A stretch of DNA of 64,000 bases, taken from NCBI RefSeq assembly GCF_003173575.1, contig NZ_QGNY01000001.1, forward strand, positions 806,001 to 870,000, read 5' to 3'. The translations under genes and the position numbers were made by a program. The notes under the pieces are model-generated. The model searched no databases. It had not been told where the DNA came from and worked only from the letters and a program-made list of their open reading frames with translations. Below are positions 7,125 through 16,018 of the stretch, piece after piece (the first letter of the stretch is position 1; the number at the start of each line of letters is the position of its first letter). The stretch is from Pedobacter paludis. GTDB lineage: Bacteria > Bacteroidota > Bacteroidia > Sphingobacteriales > Sphingobacteriaceae.

Positions 7125-8423
7125 TTATATTTCTTCCAGCGCTGATTTTATAGCAGCGTAAACGTAATCTAAATCGTCGTTGCTGATGATGTAGGGTGGC
7201 AAAATGTAAATGATATTGCCAAGAGGTCTTAAGATGATTCCCTTATCTAAAAAATACGCATAAAGCAGATTTCGTAGATTACTTAAATACGAGGTTTCGT
7301 TTCCTGTTTCCCATTCAATAGCAATGATAGTTCCCGTTTGGCGAACTGCTTTTACTTTGGCATGTGTTTTTATCTCGTCCAAAAAAACCGAATGTTTAGC
7401 TTCAATTCTTTTAATATTCTGCAGAGTCGTACTTTCTAAAAGGATATCCAAACTCGCCAAAGATGCTACACAAGCAATTGGATTGGCCGTAAATGAATGT
7501 CCATGATAAAGTGTTTTAAGCTTATCGTCGCTTAAAAAGGCATTGAAAATTTCATTGGTACAAGTGGTTACCCCTAAAGGCATGGTTCCACCGGTTAAAC
7601 CTTTGCTCAAACAGAAAATATCTGGTTTGTTCGTTAACTTTTCGCAGGCAAAGTATGTTCCCGTCCGACCAAAACCTGTCATTACCTCATCGGCAATAGT
7701 CAAAATATTATTTTGTTTACACGTATCAATTAAATCATCAAGATGTTTAGCCTCATACATCTGCATTCCACCAGAACCTAAAATCAATGGTTCGAAGATG
7801 AAGCAGGCAACTTCGGATTTTAGATTTACGATTTTGGATTTTAGATCAGAAATATTATCATCATTTGGCAAATCGATAAATTCCACATCAAATAACAGGC
7901 TATTAAAAGCATCTGTAAAAATACTTCGCCCACTTACAGACATTGCACCAAAAGTATCGCCATGGTAAGCATTTTTAAAGGCCAAAATCTTAGTTTTTGG
8001 TTGCTGTTTATTATCCCAATACTGCAGACACATTTTTAAGGCAACTTCAACCGCGGTTGAACCATTATCGGTGTAAAATACTTTGTCCTGTTGCCCAGGA
8101 AGGATTGGCAACAATCTCTCAGCCAATAAAACTGCAGGTTCATGGGTAAATCCAGCAAAAATTACATGTTCCAAAACGGTTAATTGCTCAGCCACTTTTT
8201 TTGCAATATAGGGATGTGCGTGCCCATGAATATTTACCCACCAAGAAGAAACGGCATCAATATATTTTTTACCATGCTCATCAAAAACATAAACGCCCTC
8301 TCCCCTAACAATTGGGATATGTGGTAATGCGTTTTTCATCTGAGTATAAGGATGCCAGATTACGTTTTGATCTCTTTCTGTTAAATTGAGTTTAGCGTTT
8401 TGGGGATTTAAAGAATCGGACAT
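7125..8423 (-). CDS. bioA: Adenosylmethionine-8-amino-7-oxononanoate aminotransferase
   Basis: 432 residues, a PLP enzyme of biotin synthesis that aminates KAPA to DAPA using S-adenosylmethionine. Hallmarks are VIWHPYTQMK at 21-30 (the WHPYTQM signature of BioA), SSWWVNIHGHAHP, YTDNGSTAVEVALKM at 118-131, D245 (TIADEVMTGFGR) and the PLP lysine K274 (CLSKGLTGG). Length is normal for the family (E. coli 429). Residues 193-204 (DLKSKIVNLKSE) are encoded by a repeat-like stretch listed separately. It overlaps no other gene; the NUDIX gene lies 5 bp upstream, so the two are probably co-transcribed. No other bio genes are in the window. Confidence 0.95.
   Translation of the reverse strand: MSDSLNPQNAKLNLTERDQNVIWHPYTQMKNALPHIPIVRGEGVYVFDEHGKKYIDAVSSWWVNIHGHAHPYIAKKVAEQLTVLEHVIFAGFTHEPAVLLAERLLPILPGQQDKVFYTDNGSTAVEVALKMCLQYWDNKQQPKTKILAFKNAYHGDTFGAMSVSGRSIFTDAFNSLLFDVEFIDLPNDDNISDLKSKIVNLKSEVACFIFEPLILGSGGMQMYEAKHLDDLIDTCKQNNILTIADEVMTGFGRTGTYFACEKLTNKPDIFCLSKGLTGGTMPLGVTTCTNEIFNAFLSDDKLKTLYHGHSFTANPIACVASLASLDILLESTTLQNIKRIEAKHSVFLDEIKTHAKVKAVRQTGTIIAIEWETGNETSYLSNLRNLLYAYFLDKGIILRPLGNIIYILPPYIISNDDLDYVYAAIKSALEEI
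7816..7847. repeat. Word-like repeat inside bioA
   Basis: On the minus strand the stretch reads as ATCTAAAATC, CAAAATCG, TAAATCTAAAATC: the near-repeated word (A)ATCTAAAATC typical of intergenic word repeats in Bacteroidota. It is in frame and adds a Lys/Leu/Ser-rich helix-like segment (residues 193-204). Confidence 0.5.
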
Positions 8424-8428
8424 GAATG

Positions 8429-8884
8429 TTATAATGATGGATCTGAAAATTGTTTTTTTAAAAGTTTGGCAACCGTTTTATCAGTTCGAAAAGTAATTTC
8501 TTCAACGGATAAATCTTCAATTTTTACCCATCTGAAAGCCTGAAGTAATTCTCCATCCCCATCAAAATCATATATTTTGGTTTTAAAGGCCAACTCGAGC
8601 GGTGCCTTCTCTTTTACCAAATAATATATGCTTATTACCTGACTATCATTGAACGAAGACTTTTCAAAAAAATCTGTGGTATAAAAATGAGAAACAACTT
8701 CGATTTCAGCATTGCATTCCTCAACAAATTCACGTTTAAGTCCGTCAATAAGTCCTTCTCCAAATTCTAATCCACCGCCTGGAAATTTGCTAAATCTTAC
8801 ACCGTATTCCTCTTCATCACTTACTAAAACTTCGTTGTGTTGATTAATAAGCAAACCATAAACGCGAACATTAAAGTAACTCAT
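8429..8884 (-). CDS. NUDIX hydrolase
   Basis: 151 residues with the Nudix box GX5EX7REUXEE: GGLEFGE, seven residues, then REFVEE, with Asn-Ala in place of the usual final Gly. NUDIX enzymes hydrolyse nucleoside diphosphates linked to another moiety. The substrate cannot be told from the box; the overall look (YGLLINQHNEVLVSDEEEYG at the start) is that of MutT/ADP-ribose-type family members of Bacteroidota. The first 14 bp overlap the end of the CDF transporter gene and bioA follows after 5 bp, so the three genes probably form an operon (CDF, NUDIX, bioA) without an obvious shared pathway. Confidence 0.88.
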   Translation of the reverse strand: MSYFNVRVYGLLINQHNEVLVSDEEEYGVRFSKFPGGGLEFGEGLIDGLKREFVEECNAEIEVVSHFYTTDFFEKSSFNDSQVISIYYLVKEKAPLELAFKTKIYDFDGDGELLQAFRWVKIEDLSVEEITFRTDKTVAKLLKKQFSDPSL

Positions 8885-9857
8885 TCTCGAAATGTTTTTT
8901 GTTTTTAATTACAATTTCAGGTGTCCAGACAATTTCCTTTCTGAATGCTTCTGCTCTTACAGGACATTCGCTCATGTGGCAATAATGGCAACATTCTGGC
9001 AAACAAGGATCTGCATGGATAAAAAGTTCTGCCTTTCTAAAACCGCTTTTGTTAATCAGTTCATCAATCTGAGATATTTCTCTATGAACTTTATTTAAAT
9101 CAAAATAATAAGGCAGTGTAACGTGGCAGTCTATGTGGAATTCTGGCCCATACTGTTGTGTACGAAGGTTATGAACATCAATCCAAGGGTTATGTCTGTT
9201 CTTTTGCAAAACATCAACCACCTCTTCAACCAAAGTAAAATCACTCTCGTCCATTAGTCCCCCAACAGAGCCACGGGTTAGTTTATAACCAGAGTAAACA
9301 ATATAAAAACCAACCAAAACAGACAGCAGGCTATCCATCCAGATTATGCCGGTAAGCTGAATTAAAACTAAGCCGATAACAATTGCAATACTCGTATAAG
9401 TATCGGTGAGCAAATGCTCTCCATCTGCCTGTAAAGTAATGGAATGCTGGTCTTTTCCTACATTAATAAGATATAAGCCGACAATCATATTAATTAATCC
9501 GGTAATGCCGATAATCAGTGTACCTTCTAACAGATTGCCTACTTCGTGCGGATAAACCAAGTTGTAAGAAGATTTAAAGATGATAATCACCCCTGCAATT
9601 AAAATCAAAATCCCTTCAACAAAGGCAGAGAAGAATTCTACCTTACCATGCCCATAAGGATGATTTTCATCGCGGGGTTGCGTGCTTAAATAAATGCTGT
9701 AAAATGCAAAACTGCCCGCAATAACGTTTACAATACTTTCGGCAGCATCGGTTAAAATCGCGTTGGATTCAGTAATAAAATATGCTACAAATTTGGCTAG
9801 CATCAACACCACACTCACCACCAGCGAGATTACAATTGCTTTCTTTTTAACCGTCAC
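8871..9857 (-). CDS. Cation diffusion facilitator (CDF) family transporter
   Basis: 328 residues from a GTG start at 9857; the first transmembrane helix begins immediately, so no later start fits. Six membrane segments are visible in the first ~205 residues. The metal-site motifs are NAILTDAAESIVN in helix 2 and GEHLLTDTYTSI in helix 5, and the signature HPYGHGKVEF is present. A cytoplasmic domain follows. The tail is unusual, with a Cys/His cluster CLPECCHYCHMSECP that may bind metal. CDF proteins export Zn, Fe, Mn or Co in exchange for protons; the specific metal is not evident. The tail cluster is seen in related Bacteroidota proteins as far as I recall. Confidence 0.9.
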   Translation of the reverse strand: MTVKKKAIVISLVVSVVLMLAKFVAYFITESNAILTDAAESIVNVIAGSFAFYSIYLSTQPRDENHPYGHGKVEFFSAFVEGILILIAGVIIIFKSSYNLVYPHEVGNLLEGTLIIGITGLINMIVGLYLINVGKDQHSITLQADGEHLLTDTYTSIAIVIGLVLIQLTGIIWMDSLLSVLVGFYIVYSGYKLTRGSVGGLMDESDFTLVEEVVDVLQKNRHNPWIDVHNLRTQQYGPEFHIDCHVTLPYYFDLNKVHREISQIDELINKSGFRKAELFIHADPCLPECCHYCHMSECPVRAEAFRKEIVWTPEIVIKNKKHFENELL

Positions 9858-9944
9858 AAGGATTTTTTTTTCAAAAATACGGTTATCAAATAAATTAAAT
9901 AAGAAAAACTCAGTCTTTTTTAGTGCAGAATAATATTTGGTTTA

Positions 9945-9952
9945 TATATTTG
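9945..9952 (+). promoter_or_regulatory. -7 box for the aspartate aminotransferase gene
   Basis: TATATTTG, exact TAnnTTTG, 18 bp before the ATG at 9971. Confidence 0.6.
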
Positions 9953-9970
9953 CGCACAAAGTAATTAACC

Positions 9971-11167
9971 ATGAGCACCTTATCCAAAAGAATCAACAGT
10001 CTATCAGAATCTGCAACACTAAAAATGACCAAACTTGGCCGTGAATTATCTGCCAAAGGCGTTAATGTTATTAGTTTAAGTGTTGGCGAACCCGATTTTA
10101 ATACGCCCGATCACGTAAAAAATGCCGCTAAAACAGCATTAGATGAAAATTACACCCGCTATTCGCCAGTTCCAGGATATCCCGATCTGCGCCAGGCAAT
10201 TGCAAATAAGTTTAAGACGGAAAACAATTTAGATTACGATGCTTCACAAATCGTGGTGTCTACCGGTGCCAAACAATCGCTTTCAAACGTTATCTTAACT
10301 TTGATAGATCCTGATGATGAAGTAATTATCCCTACTCCTTATTGGGTTTCTTATTCGGAAATGGTTACGTTGGCAGAAGGTAAATCTGTTTTTATCGATA
10401 CAGATTTGGAAAGTAATTTTAAAATTACAGCTGAGCAACTAGAGGCTGCCATTACGCCGAAAACGAAATTATTTATGTTTTCTTCGCCTTGCAATCCAAC
10501 TGGTTCAGTATACAGTAAAGAGGAACTTGCCTCTTTAGCAAAGGTTTTTGAAAAACACCCTAATATTTTTATTTTATCGGATGAGATTTATGAGCACATC
10601 AACTTTGTTGATAAACATGAATCTATTGCTCAGTTCGATAGCATTAAAGACCGCGTAATTATTGTAAATGGCTTCTCTAAAGCATTTGCCATGACAGGCT
10701 GGCGCTTAGGCTACATCGCTGCAAACAAGGAGATCGCTGCTGCAAATGATAAGTTGCAAGGCCAAACAACTTCTGGAACATGTTCAATCGCTCAGAGAGC
10801 TGGCATTGTAGCTTACGAGCAAGGTTTGGAAAGCGTTTTGGAAATGAAAAAAGCCTTTTTACGCAGAAGGGAACTTGTTTATAATTTATTAAACGAAATT
10901 CCAGGCGTAAAAACAAATCTTCCAGATGGCGCTTTTTATTTCTTCCCGGAAATTAGCTCTTTCTTTGGTAAAAAAGATGCTGATGGAAATGTAATCAAAG
11001 ATTCATCAGATTTATCACTTTACTTATTAAATGTTGGGCACGTGGCTACAGTTGGTGGCGATTCGTTTGGAAACAACAACTACATCCGTTTATCTTACGC
11101 CGCATCAGACGAGAGTTTGGTAGAAGCGCTTAAAAGAATAAAAGAGGCATTGGCAAAATTAAGTTAA
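9971..11167 (+). CDS. Aspartate aminotransferase (class I PLP aminotransferase)
   Basis: 398 residues. It transfers the amino group between aspartate/glutamate and 2-oxoacids in the cytoplasm. Family marks: SVGEPDFNTPDHV near residue 38, TRYSPVPGYPDLRQAI, N175 in SSPCNPTGSVY, D204 in ILSDEIYEHI, PLP lysine K237 in NGFSKAFAMTGWRLGY, and a C-terminal FGNNNYIRLSYA with the carboxylate-binding arginine. This is the subgroup I-gamma (thermophilic/Bacillus-type AspAT). Closely related aminotransferases with other substrates (aromatic or prephenate) cannot be excluded. It stands alone with its own promoter and terminator. Confidence 0.92.
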   Translation: MSTLSKRINSLSESATLKMTKLGRELSAKGVNVISLSVGEPDFNTPDHVKNAAKTALDENYTRYSPVPGYPDLRQAIANKFKTENNLDYDASQIVVSTGAKQSLSNVILTLIDPDDEVIIPTPYWVSYSEMVTLAEGKSVFIDTDLESNFKITAEQLEAAITPKTKLFMFSSPCNPTGSVYSKEELASLAKVFEKHPNIFILSDEIYEHINFVDKHESIAQFDSIKDRVIIVNGFSKAFAMTGWRLGYIAANKEIAAANDKLQGQTTSGTCSIAQRAGIVAYEQGLESVLEMKKAFLRRRELVYNLLNEIPGVKTNLPDGAFYFFPEISSFFGKKDADGNVIKDSSDLSLYLLNVGHVATVGGDSFGNNNYIRLSYAASDESLVEALKRIKEALAKLS

Positions 11168-11189
11168 TCAGCCAAAAACTTTAAACCAA

Positions 11190-11229
11190 AAATCCCTCGT
11201 TAATTTATATTAGCGAGGGATTTTTTTTT
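11190..11229 (+). terminator. Rho-independent terminator after the aminotransferase
   Basis: Stem AAATCCCTCGTTAA / TTAGCGAGGGATTT (one G-T pair) followed by nine T. The next 145 bp to 11374 hold no gene I can support. Confidence 0.9.
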
Positions 11230-11374
11230 GAAAACGAAAGCAAGAATTCCATTTGAGCATTTGCCCTTCTTTCCGTTGCAAGTCCTCAGCAATCGTTCCT
11301 CATGCCTCCGGGCTTTTCACTTCAATAAGGTTTATTAAATAAGAACAGTGCATAGAAACTAAAACTGCAAATAT

Positions 11375-12616
11375 TTAGCTTCGTATAGCTTCAACCGGAT
11401 CTAACCTAGAAGCAGAATACGCAGGCCAAAAACCAGAAATTGTTCCAATGATAACCGAGATTCCTATCCCTAAAATAATATTATTTAAGCCTAAAATTAC
11501 TTCGAAGCCAGATACAGCCGTGATAACTTTGGCAAAGAGAAACACAAAAAACAGTCCGAGCAATCCGCCTAAAATACAAAGCGAGATCGATTCGAAAATA
11601 AACTGAAGTAAAATAAAGTAGTTTTTTGCACCCAATGATTTCTGAATACCTATAATATTTGTACGCTCTTTTACAGATACAAACATAATATTTGCAATGC
11701 TAAATCCACCCACAAGAATAGAGAAACCTCCTATTACCCAGCCTGCAATGTTTACCATATTAAACATGGTATCCAACTGGTTAGAAATCATTGTGGTTTT
11801 ATTTAATGCAAAGTCATCTTCCTGTCCGGGTCTAATCCTATGAATAGAGCGCATTAATCCGGTTAGTTCACTTTCAACTTCTTCTAAAGAAACTTTTGTT
11901 GAACCTCTAACGGTAATTTGAGGGTTATATCTTTCGTTTTGAATGTCCAAAATCCCTTTGGCAAAATTAATTGGAATATTTACGCTTTTATCCAGTGATG
12001 TGCCAAGCATATCCTCACCTTCTTTTTTAAATACACCAACTACCGTAACTCTCCTACCCAAAATCTGCGCTTGTTTACCTATTGGGTCTTCGCTACCAAA
12101 TAAACCTTCGGCAATATCGGCCCCCATTAAACAAACGGGAGATCCATTTTTGCTCTCATTATCGGTAAAATATCTTCCAGCCTGAAGCTCAAAACTCCAG
12201 GTTTTGTTAAAATCCTGCGATGCTCCTGTAACCGAAATCCCTTCAACAGAACTACTTCTATATTTAATGGTCCTGTTCCCTGTAGAAATTTCGAAAGTAA
12301 TTCCGTCGGCATTTTCCATCCTATCGCGGAGCGAAGCAAAATCTCTTAACGATGGCTGAGGACGATTCATATATTTCCACCAAGGATAATCTCCGAAAAT
12401 CCATGGCCATTTTTGAACGTAGATTGTATTAGAACCTAACTTATCTACACTGGACTGCAGTTTTGCCCTAAAACTATCTACAGCCGAAAACACTGCGATA
12501 ATAGTAAAAATACCAATTGTAATCGCCAAGAGCGATAACATGGTACGCAATTTATTTTGACGCAAAGCATCAAACGCAAAACGGAAACTCTCGCCTATTA
12601 GCCTAAAGATTATCAT
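11375..12616 (-). CDS. ABC transporter permease, MacB/FtsX type
   Basis: 413 residues. One N-terminal membrane helix (KLRTMLSLLAITIGIFTIIAV) is followed by a large periplasmic MacB_PCD domain (about 45-270) and an FtsX domain with three helices (about 280-405) ending in FWPAYSASRLDPVEAIRS, the typical end of this family. Such permeases act with a LolD/MacB-like ATPase to extrude peptides, lipoproteins or toxic compounds, usually with a membrane-fusion partner. No partner adjoins it; the nearest ATPase of the right type is at 16019-16777, 3.4 kb away on the same strand. Pairing is an inference. Confidence 0.92.
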   Translation of the reverse strand: MIIFRLIGESFRFAFDALRQNKLRTMLSLLAITIGIFTIIAVFSAVDSFRAKLQSSVDKLGSNTIYVQKWPWIFGDYPWWKYMNRPQPSLRDFASLRDRMENADGITFEISTGNRTIKYRSSSVEGISVTGASQDFNKTWSFELQAGRYFTDNESKNGSPVCLMGADIAEGLFGSEDPIGKQAQILGRRVTVVGVFKKEGEDMLGTSLDKSVNIPINFAKGILDIQNERYNPQITVRGSTKVSLEEVESELTGLMRSIHRIRPGQEDDFALNKTTMISNQLDTMFNMVNIAGWVIGGFSILVGGFSIANIMFVSVKERTNIIGIQKSLGAKNYFILLQFIFESISLCILGGLLGLFFVFLFAKVITAVSGFEVILGLNNIILGIGISVIIGTISGFWPAYSASRLDPVEAIRS

Positions 12617-12786
12617 AATTAGGGTTTAGACACAAAGGAGTTAAAAAGGTTACAGCTCATTTTCAAAACTAATTAATTTTAAACGACGGAAGCATAATTA
12701 GATTCAGTTTTTTAACGAAAAAACGATCAAAACATAATATAGTATAATTGCGTTTGATAAAATACGGAAAAGAAAAATTAAATTCG

Positions 12787-12794
12787 TATTTTTG
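12787..12794 (+). promoter_or_regulatory. -7 box for queA
   Basis: TATTTTTG, exact TAnnTTTG, 22 bp before the chosen ATG at 12817. It lies inside a longer open frame that begins at 12748 and therefore supports the later start. Confidence 0.6.
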
Positions 12795-12816
12795 CACCTC
12801 AAAAAATTCATCAGGA

Positions 12817-13866
12817 ATGAAATTATCACAATTCAAATTCAACTTACCAGAATCTCTTATTGCCAATAATCCGGCCGAACAACGCGACGAAGCACGTTTG
12901 ATGGTTTTGCATAAGGACAGCGGTAAAATTGAGCATAAAATATTTAAAGATGTTTTAGGTTATTTCGATGACCAAGACGTAATGATATTAAACAACACTA
13001 AGGTTTTTCCTGCCCGTTTATATGGAAACAAGGAAAAAACAGGTGCTACAATCGAAGTTTTCTTGTTACGTGAATTAAATAAAGAGCTTCGTTTATGGGA
13101 TGTTCTGGTAGATCCAGCTCGTAAAATCCGCGTTGGCAATAAATTGTATTTTGGTGATGACGATTTATTAGTTGCTGAAGTTGTGGATAACACCACTTCT
13201 CGTGGCCGTACCATCCGTTTCTTGTTCGAAGGAACTGACGAGGAATTTAGAAGAAACGTAGAAATTTTAGGAGAAACACCTCTTCCTAAATACATTAAAC
13301 GTAAAGCCACTGCCGAAGATAAAGAACGTTACCAAACTATTTTTGCCAAACATGAAGGTGCTGTTGCAGCTCCAACTGCTGGTTTACACTTCAGCCGTGA
13401 GTTGATGAAACGTTTGGAGCTTAAAGGAATCAATTTTGCCGAGGTTACTTTACACGTTGGTTTAGGAACTTTTAGAACTGTAGAAGTTGAAGATTTGACT
13501 AAACACAAAATGGATTCTGAGCAATTTATTATTGAGCAAAAAGATGCTAATATTGTAAATAGGGCTTTAGAAGAAAAAAGAAAAATTTGCGCAGTGGGTA
13601 CCACATCTATGCGTGCCATAGAATCTGCAGTTTCTGCCAACAGAACTTTAAAATCGGCAAATGACTGGACAAGTAAATTTATTTTCCCTCCTTACGATTT
13701 CAGTATTGCCAACTCGATGATTACCAATTTCCACACACCTGAATCTACTTTATTGATGATGGTAAGTGCATTTGGCGGTTACGAAAACGTAATGAACGCT
13801 TATGAGGTTGCTGTAAAAGAAAAATATAAATTTTATAGCTATGGCGATGCCATGCTAATTATCTAG
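12817..13866 (+). CDS. queA: S-adenosylmethionine:tRNA ribosyltransferase-isomerase
   Basis: 349 residues from ATG 12817, preceded by CAGGA. QueA transfers and isomerises the ribosyl part of SAM onto 7-aminomethyl-7-deazaguanine in tRNA, forming epoxyqueuosine at the wobble position. Family marks: [29 protein letters not shown] at the N-terminus (shown as the usual F-x-L-P-x-x-L-I-A-x-P pattern), [37 protein letters not shown], and [22 protein letters not shown] near the end. Length is typical. The upstream frame from 12748 would add 23 residues unlike the family, so I rejected it. No other queuosine genes are nearby. Confidence 0.95.
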   Translation: MKLSQFKFNLPESLIANNPAEQRDEARLMVLHKDSGKIEHKIFKDVLGYFDDQDVMILNNTKVFPARLYGNKEKTGATIEVFLLRELNKELRLWDVLVDPARKIRVGNKLYFGDDDLLVAEVVDNTTSRGRTIRFLFEGTDEEFRRNVEILGETPLPKYIKRKATAEDKERYQTIFAKHEGAVAAPTAGLHFSRELMKRLELKGINFAEVTLHVGLGTFRTVEVEDLTKHKMDSEQFIIEQKDANIVNRALEEKRKICAVGTTSMRAIESAVSANRTLKSANDWTSKFIFPPYDFSIANSMITNFHTPESTLLMMVSAFGGYENVMNAYEVAVKEKYKFYSYGDAMLII

Positions 13867-13874
13867 ATTAGATT

Positions 13875-13946
13875 CAAGTATTAAGTATCAAGTATCTCGA
13901 TTAAGCTCTACTACTTGCTACTTGATACTAAATACTTGGTTTTTTT
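13875..13946. repeat. Word-like inverted repeat between queA and ispD
   Basis: The left arm CAAGTATTAAGTATCAAGTA (from 13875) and right arm TACTTGATACTAAATACTTG (from 13919) pair almost completely around a 25-base loop. Seven T follow (13940-13946), so the element may double as a terminator, although ispD starts only 5 bp later. Confidence 0.75.
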
Positions 13947-13950
13947 GATA

Positions 13951-14616
13951 ATGAAATACTACGCTATAATTGTAGCAGGCGGTTCTGGTAATCGGATGCA
14001 GACTGAAACCCCAAAACAATTTTTGTTGCTTAATAACCTTCCGGTTTTAATGCATACCGTAAAAGCTTTTGCATTAAGCGATTCCCAACCCAAAATTTTA
14101 ATTGTCTTAAATCAAGAACAGCATAATTACTGGGCTAGGTTATGCGAGGAATTTAATTTCCGCATTCCACACCAAGTTATTGCAGGAGGCACAGAACGTT
14201 TTCATTCTGTTAAAAATGCAATTGACTCTATTGAGGAAGAAAGTTTTGTTGCTATACATGATGCTGTTCGTCCTTTAATTTCAAAAACCCTGATCGATAG
14301 CTGTTTTAACAAGGCTGTAGAATTAGGAAACGTAATTGCAGCTGTTCAATCTAGCGATAGCGTAAGGATGCTTAGGGCAGATAAAACCTCTGCCTTAAAA
14401 CGCAATGAAATTTATCTTGTACAAACTCCACAAACTTTTAGTTTGCCTGTTCTAAAAGAGGCCTATAGACAGGAGTTTAATAACAGCTTTACTGATGATG
14501 CAAGTGTAGTAGAATCAATAGGTTATGAAATTAACATTATAGAAGGCGAACGCAACAATATTAAAATCACCTATCCGATAGATCTGGAGTTGGCAGAATT
14601 GCTTTTAAAAAAATAA
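13951..14616 (+). CDS. ispD: 2-C-methyl-D-erythritol 4-phosphate cytidylyltransferase
   Basis: 221 residues from ATG 13951 (MKYYAIIVAGGSGNRMQTETP). A frame opening earlier at 13915 runs through the inverted repeat and was rejected. IspD couples CTP to MEP in the non-mevalonate isoprenoid pathway. Marks: AGGSGNRM nucleotide loop, PKQFLLLNNLPVL, AIHDAVRPLI, VQTPQTF and FTDDASVVE with the conserved acidic residues. Length and motifs are normal. It lies immediately after the repeat at 13875-13946; its promoter is not obvious and may be within or upstream of queA. Confidence 0.95.
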   Translation: MKYYAIIVAGGSGNRMQTETPKQFLLLNNLPVLMHTVKAFALSDSQPKILIVLNQEQHNYWARLCEEFNFRIPHQVIAGGTERFHSVKNAIDSIEEESFVAIHDAVRPLISKTLIDSCFNKAVELGNVIAAVQSSDSVRMLRADKTSALKRNEIYLVQTPQTFSLPVLKEAYRQEFNNSFTDDASVVESIGYEINIIEGERNNIKITYPIDLELAELLLKK

Positions 14617-14636
14617 AACAAATGTATCTAACATAA

Positions 14637-14670
14637 AAAAAGGGAATCCCATAACTGAGATTCCCTTTTT
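14637..14670 (+). terminator. Terminator after ispD
   Basis: AAAAAGGGAATC / GATTCCCTTTTT, a perfect 12-bp stem with a 10-base loop, works in both directions (ispD on plus, the small membrane protein on minus). Confidence 0.88.
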
Positions 14671-14726
14671 AAGTTTTATTAATTTCAAGCTGGGCTTATA
14701 AATCAATAATGCTCGCTTTTATATTC

Positions 14727-14885
14727 TTATGTTGCTCTGCCTATCACTTTAAGCAAGATTGCAATTACTGCGATCACCAATAAAACGTGAATTATTCCGC
14801 CCACATCGCCGAAGCCGTGAAACACAAATCCTATGACCCAAAGTATTACCAATACTACTGCGACCAAATACAATAAATTTCCCAT
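14727..14885 (-). CDS. Small membrane protein, lmo0937 family
   Basis: 52 residues, ATG at 14885. Two hydrophobic helices (about 3-21 and 29-48) are separated by FHGFGDVGG. The sequence (MGNLLYLVAVVLVILWVIGF at the start, IIHVLLVIAVIAILLKVIGR at the end) matches the short lmo0937/DUF5670 membrane proteins found widely in Bacteroidota and Firmicutes, often stress-inducible. Function is unknown. It is a single gene that shares the terminator at 14637-14670. Confidence 0.85.
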   Translation of the reverse strand: MGNLLYLVAVVLVILWVIGFVFHGFGDVGGIIHVLLVIAVIAILLKVIGRAT

Positions 14886-15021
14886 AGTGTTAATTTTTTT
14901 AAGTAATTAAGTTTGATGTATTAACACGCAGGTTTAAACTTTGTTTAAAAAATGTAATAAAAGTTAATAATATTTTTTTTTGATAGAGCTAAAAGAGGTA
15001 AAAAAATATAATGAAAAGAGC

Positions 15022-15056
15022 AAAAAAAAGCCTTCCAATTTTCTGATTGGAAGGCT
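15022..15056 (-). terminator. Terminator after the DUF2795 gene
   Basis: Perfect 11-bp stem AGCCTTCCAAT / ATTGGAAGGCT with a 6-base loop; the minus-strand side runs into seven T. Confidence 0.9.
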
Positions 15057-15073
15057 CTTATCTTTTTTAGATT

Positions 15074-15295
15074 TTAGTATTCATCCTCGTTAAAGAAGAA
15101 ATCTTCCTTAGTTGGATAATCCGGCCAAATCTCCTCAATTGTCTCATAAGGCTCACCGTCATCTTCTAATGCCTGTAGGTTCTCAATAACTTCAACCGGG
15201 GCACCAGAACGGATACCGTAATCAATTAATTCATCTTTAGTTGCAGGCCATGGTGCGTCTTCCAAGTGCGATGCTAATTCTAATGTCCAATACAT
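15074..15295 (-). CDS. DUF2795 domain protein
   Basis: 73 residues, very acidic. It matches the DUF2795 pattern (LELASHLEDAPWPATKDELI, then GAPVEVIENLQAL and EEIWPDYPTKEDFFFNEDEY). This short protein is strongly conserved in Bacteroidota, usually as a single gene, and its role is unknown. A clear terminator follows at 15022-15056. Confidence 0.85.
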   Translation of the reverse strand: MYWTLELASHLEDAPWPATKDELIDYGIRSGAPVEVIENLQALEDDGEPYETIEEIWPDYPTKEDFFFNEDEY

Positions 15296-15380
15296 ATCTT
15301 CAATTCAATTAAATTCTTGTTCTTAATAATGCGCAAAGTATATTAAAATTTTTGAGCAAAACAAACTTATTTTTCAACTA

Positions 15381-15929
15381 TTAAATACGCGGTATCCAAA
15401 TGTTTTCTTCCACGTTAAAATCATAGTTCAGTTTTCGTGCCAAAACGAATAAATAATCACTCAATCGATTCAAATAAATGGTTACACGTTCATCTACAAA
15501 GCTATTTCCAGCAAGTTCTACCGTTAAACGCTCTGCTCTTCTACAAACACAACGGGCTATATGGCAGTAAGAAACTACCGTATTTCCACCAGGCAAAACA
15601 AAATGTTTTAACTCAGGTAATGTTTCATTCATGGCATCCATTTCATTTTCTAATAATGTGATGTCTGTTTCATGAAGATCTGGAATTTTCATTTTGGATT
15701 TTTCAGGGTCAGTAGCCAAAGAAGCGCCAACTGTAAAAAGCCTATCCTGAATTTCTTTTAACAACAGCTGATGGTGGGTATCAATTGCTTGGCACATAAT
15801 TAAACCAATATAAGAATTGAGTTCGTCTACGGTTCCATAAGCCTCTATGCGGAGATGATATTTTGATACACGGGTTCCACCAATTAATGATGTTTGCCCC
15901 TTGTCGCCCGTTTTAGTATAGATTTTCAT
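15381..15929 (-). CDS. Cob(I)yrinic acid a,c-diamide adenosyltransferase, PduO type
   Basis: 182 residues. It transfers the 5'-deoxyadenosyl group of ATP to cob(I)alamin, giving adenosylcobalamin. The PduO/MMAB fold shows TKTGDKGQTSLIGGTRVSK at 4-22 (ATP-binding N-terminus), EAYGTVDELNSYIGLI (Asp/Asn contacts), LPGG and CRRAERLTVELA, and ending LNRLSDYLFVLARKLN. Length is normal. Neighbours are unrelated (ABC ATPase upstream, DUF2795 downstream); it presumably supplies B12-dependent enzymes encoded elsewhere. Confidence 0.93.
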   Translation of the reverse strand: MKIYTKTGDKGQTSLIGGTRVSKYHLRIEAYGTVDELNSYIGLIMCQAIDTHHQLLLKEIQDRLFTVGASLATDPEKSKMKIPDLHETDITLLENEMDAMNETLPELKHFVLPGGNTVVSYCHIARCVCRRAERLTVELAGNSFVDERVTIYLNRLSDYLFVLARKLNYDFNVEENIWIPRI

Positions 15930-15933
15930 TTAA

Positions 15934-16011
15934 AAAGTTTAAGGTGAAAAGTAAAAAGTTAAAACTTAAAGCTTCAGCATACAAATCTTTAAACTTTTCA
16001 CTTTAAACTTT
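15934..16011. repeat. Word-like inverted repeat between the ABC ATPase and PduO genes
   Basis: AAAGTTTAAGGTGAAAAGT (15934-15952) pairs with ACTTTTCACTTTAAACTTT (15993-16011) with one mismatch. The loop repeats the same words (AAAAAGTTAAAACTTAAAGC). It is the same style as the elements at 13875 and 31520 but with different words. Confidence 0.75.
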
Positions 16012-16018
16012 CAACGCT

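Noticed and set aside
11230..11374. Possible small RNA or gene after the aminotransferase terminator
   Set aside because: No frame, promoter or stable hairpin could be supported in these 145 bp.
12748..12816. Longer N-terminus for QueA
   Set aside because: The extra residues are unlike the family and the -7 box at 12787 lies inside them.
13915..13950. Longer N-terminus for IspD
   Set aside because: It is translated from the right arm of an inverted repeat; the family start is at 13951.
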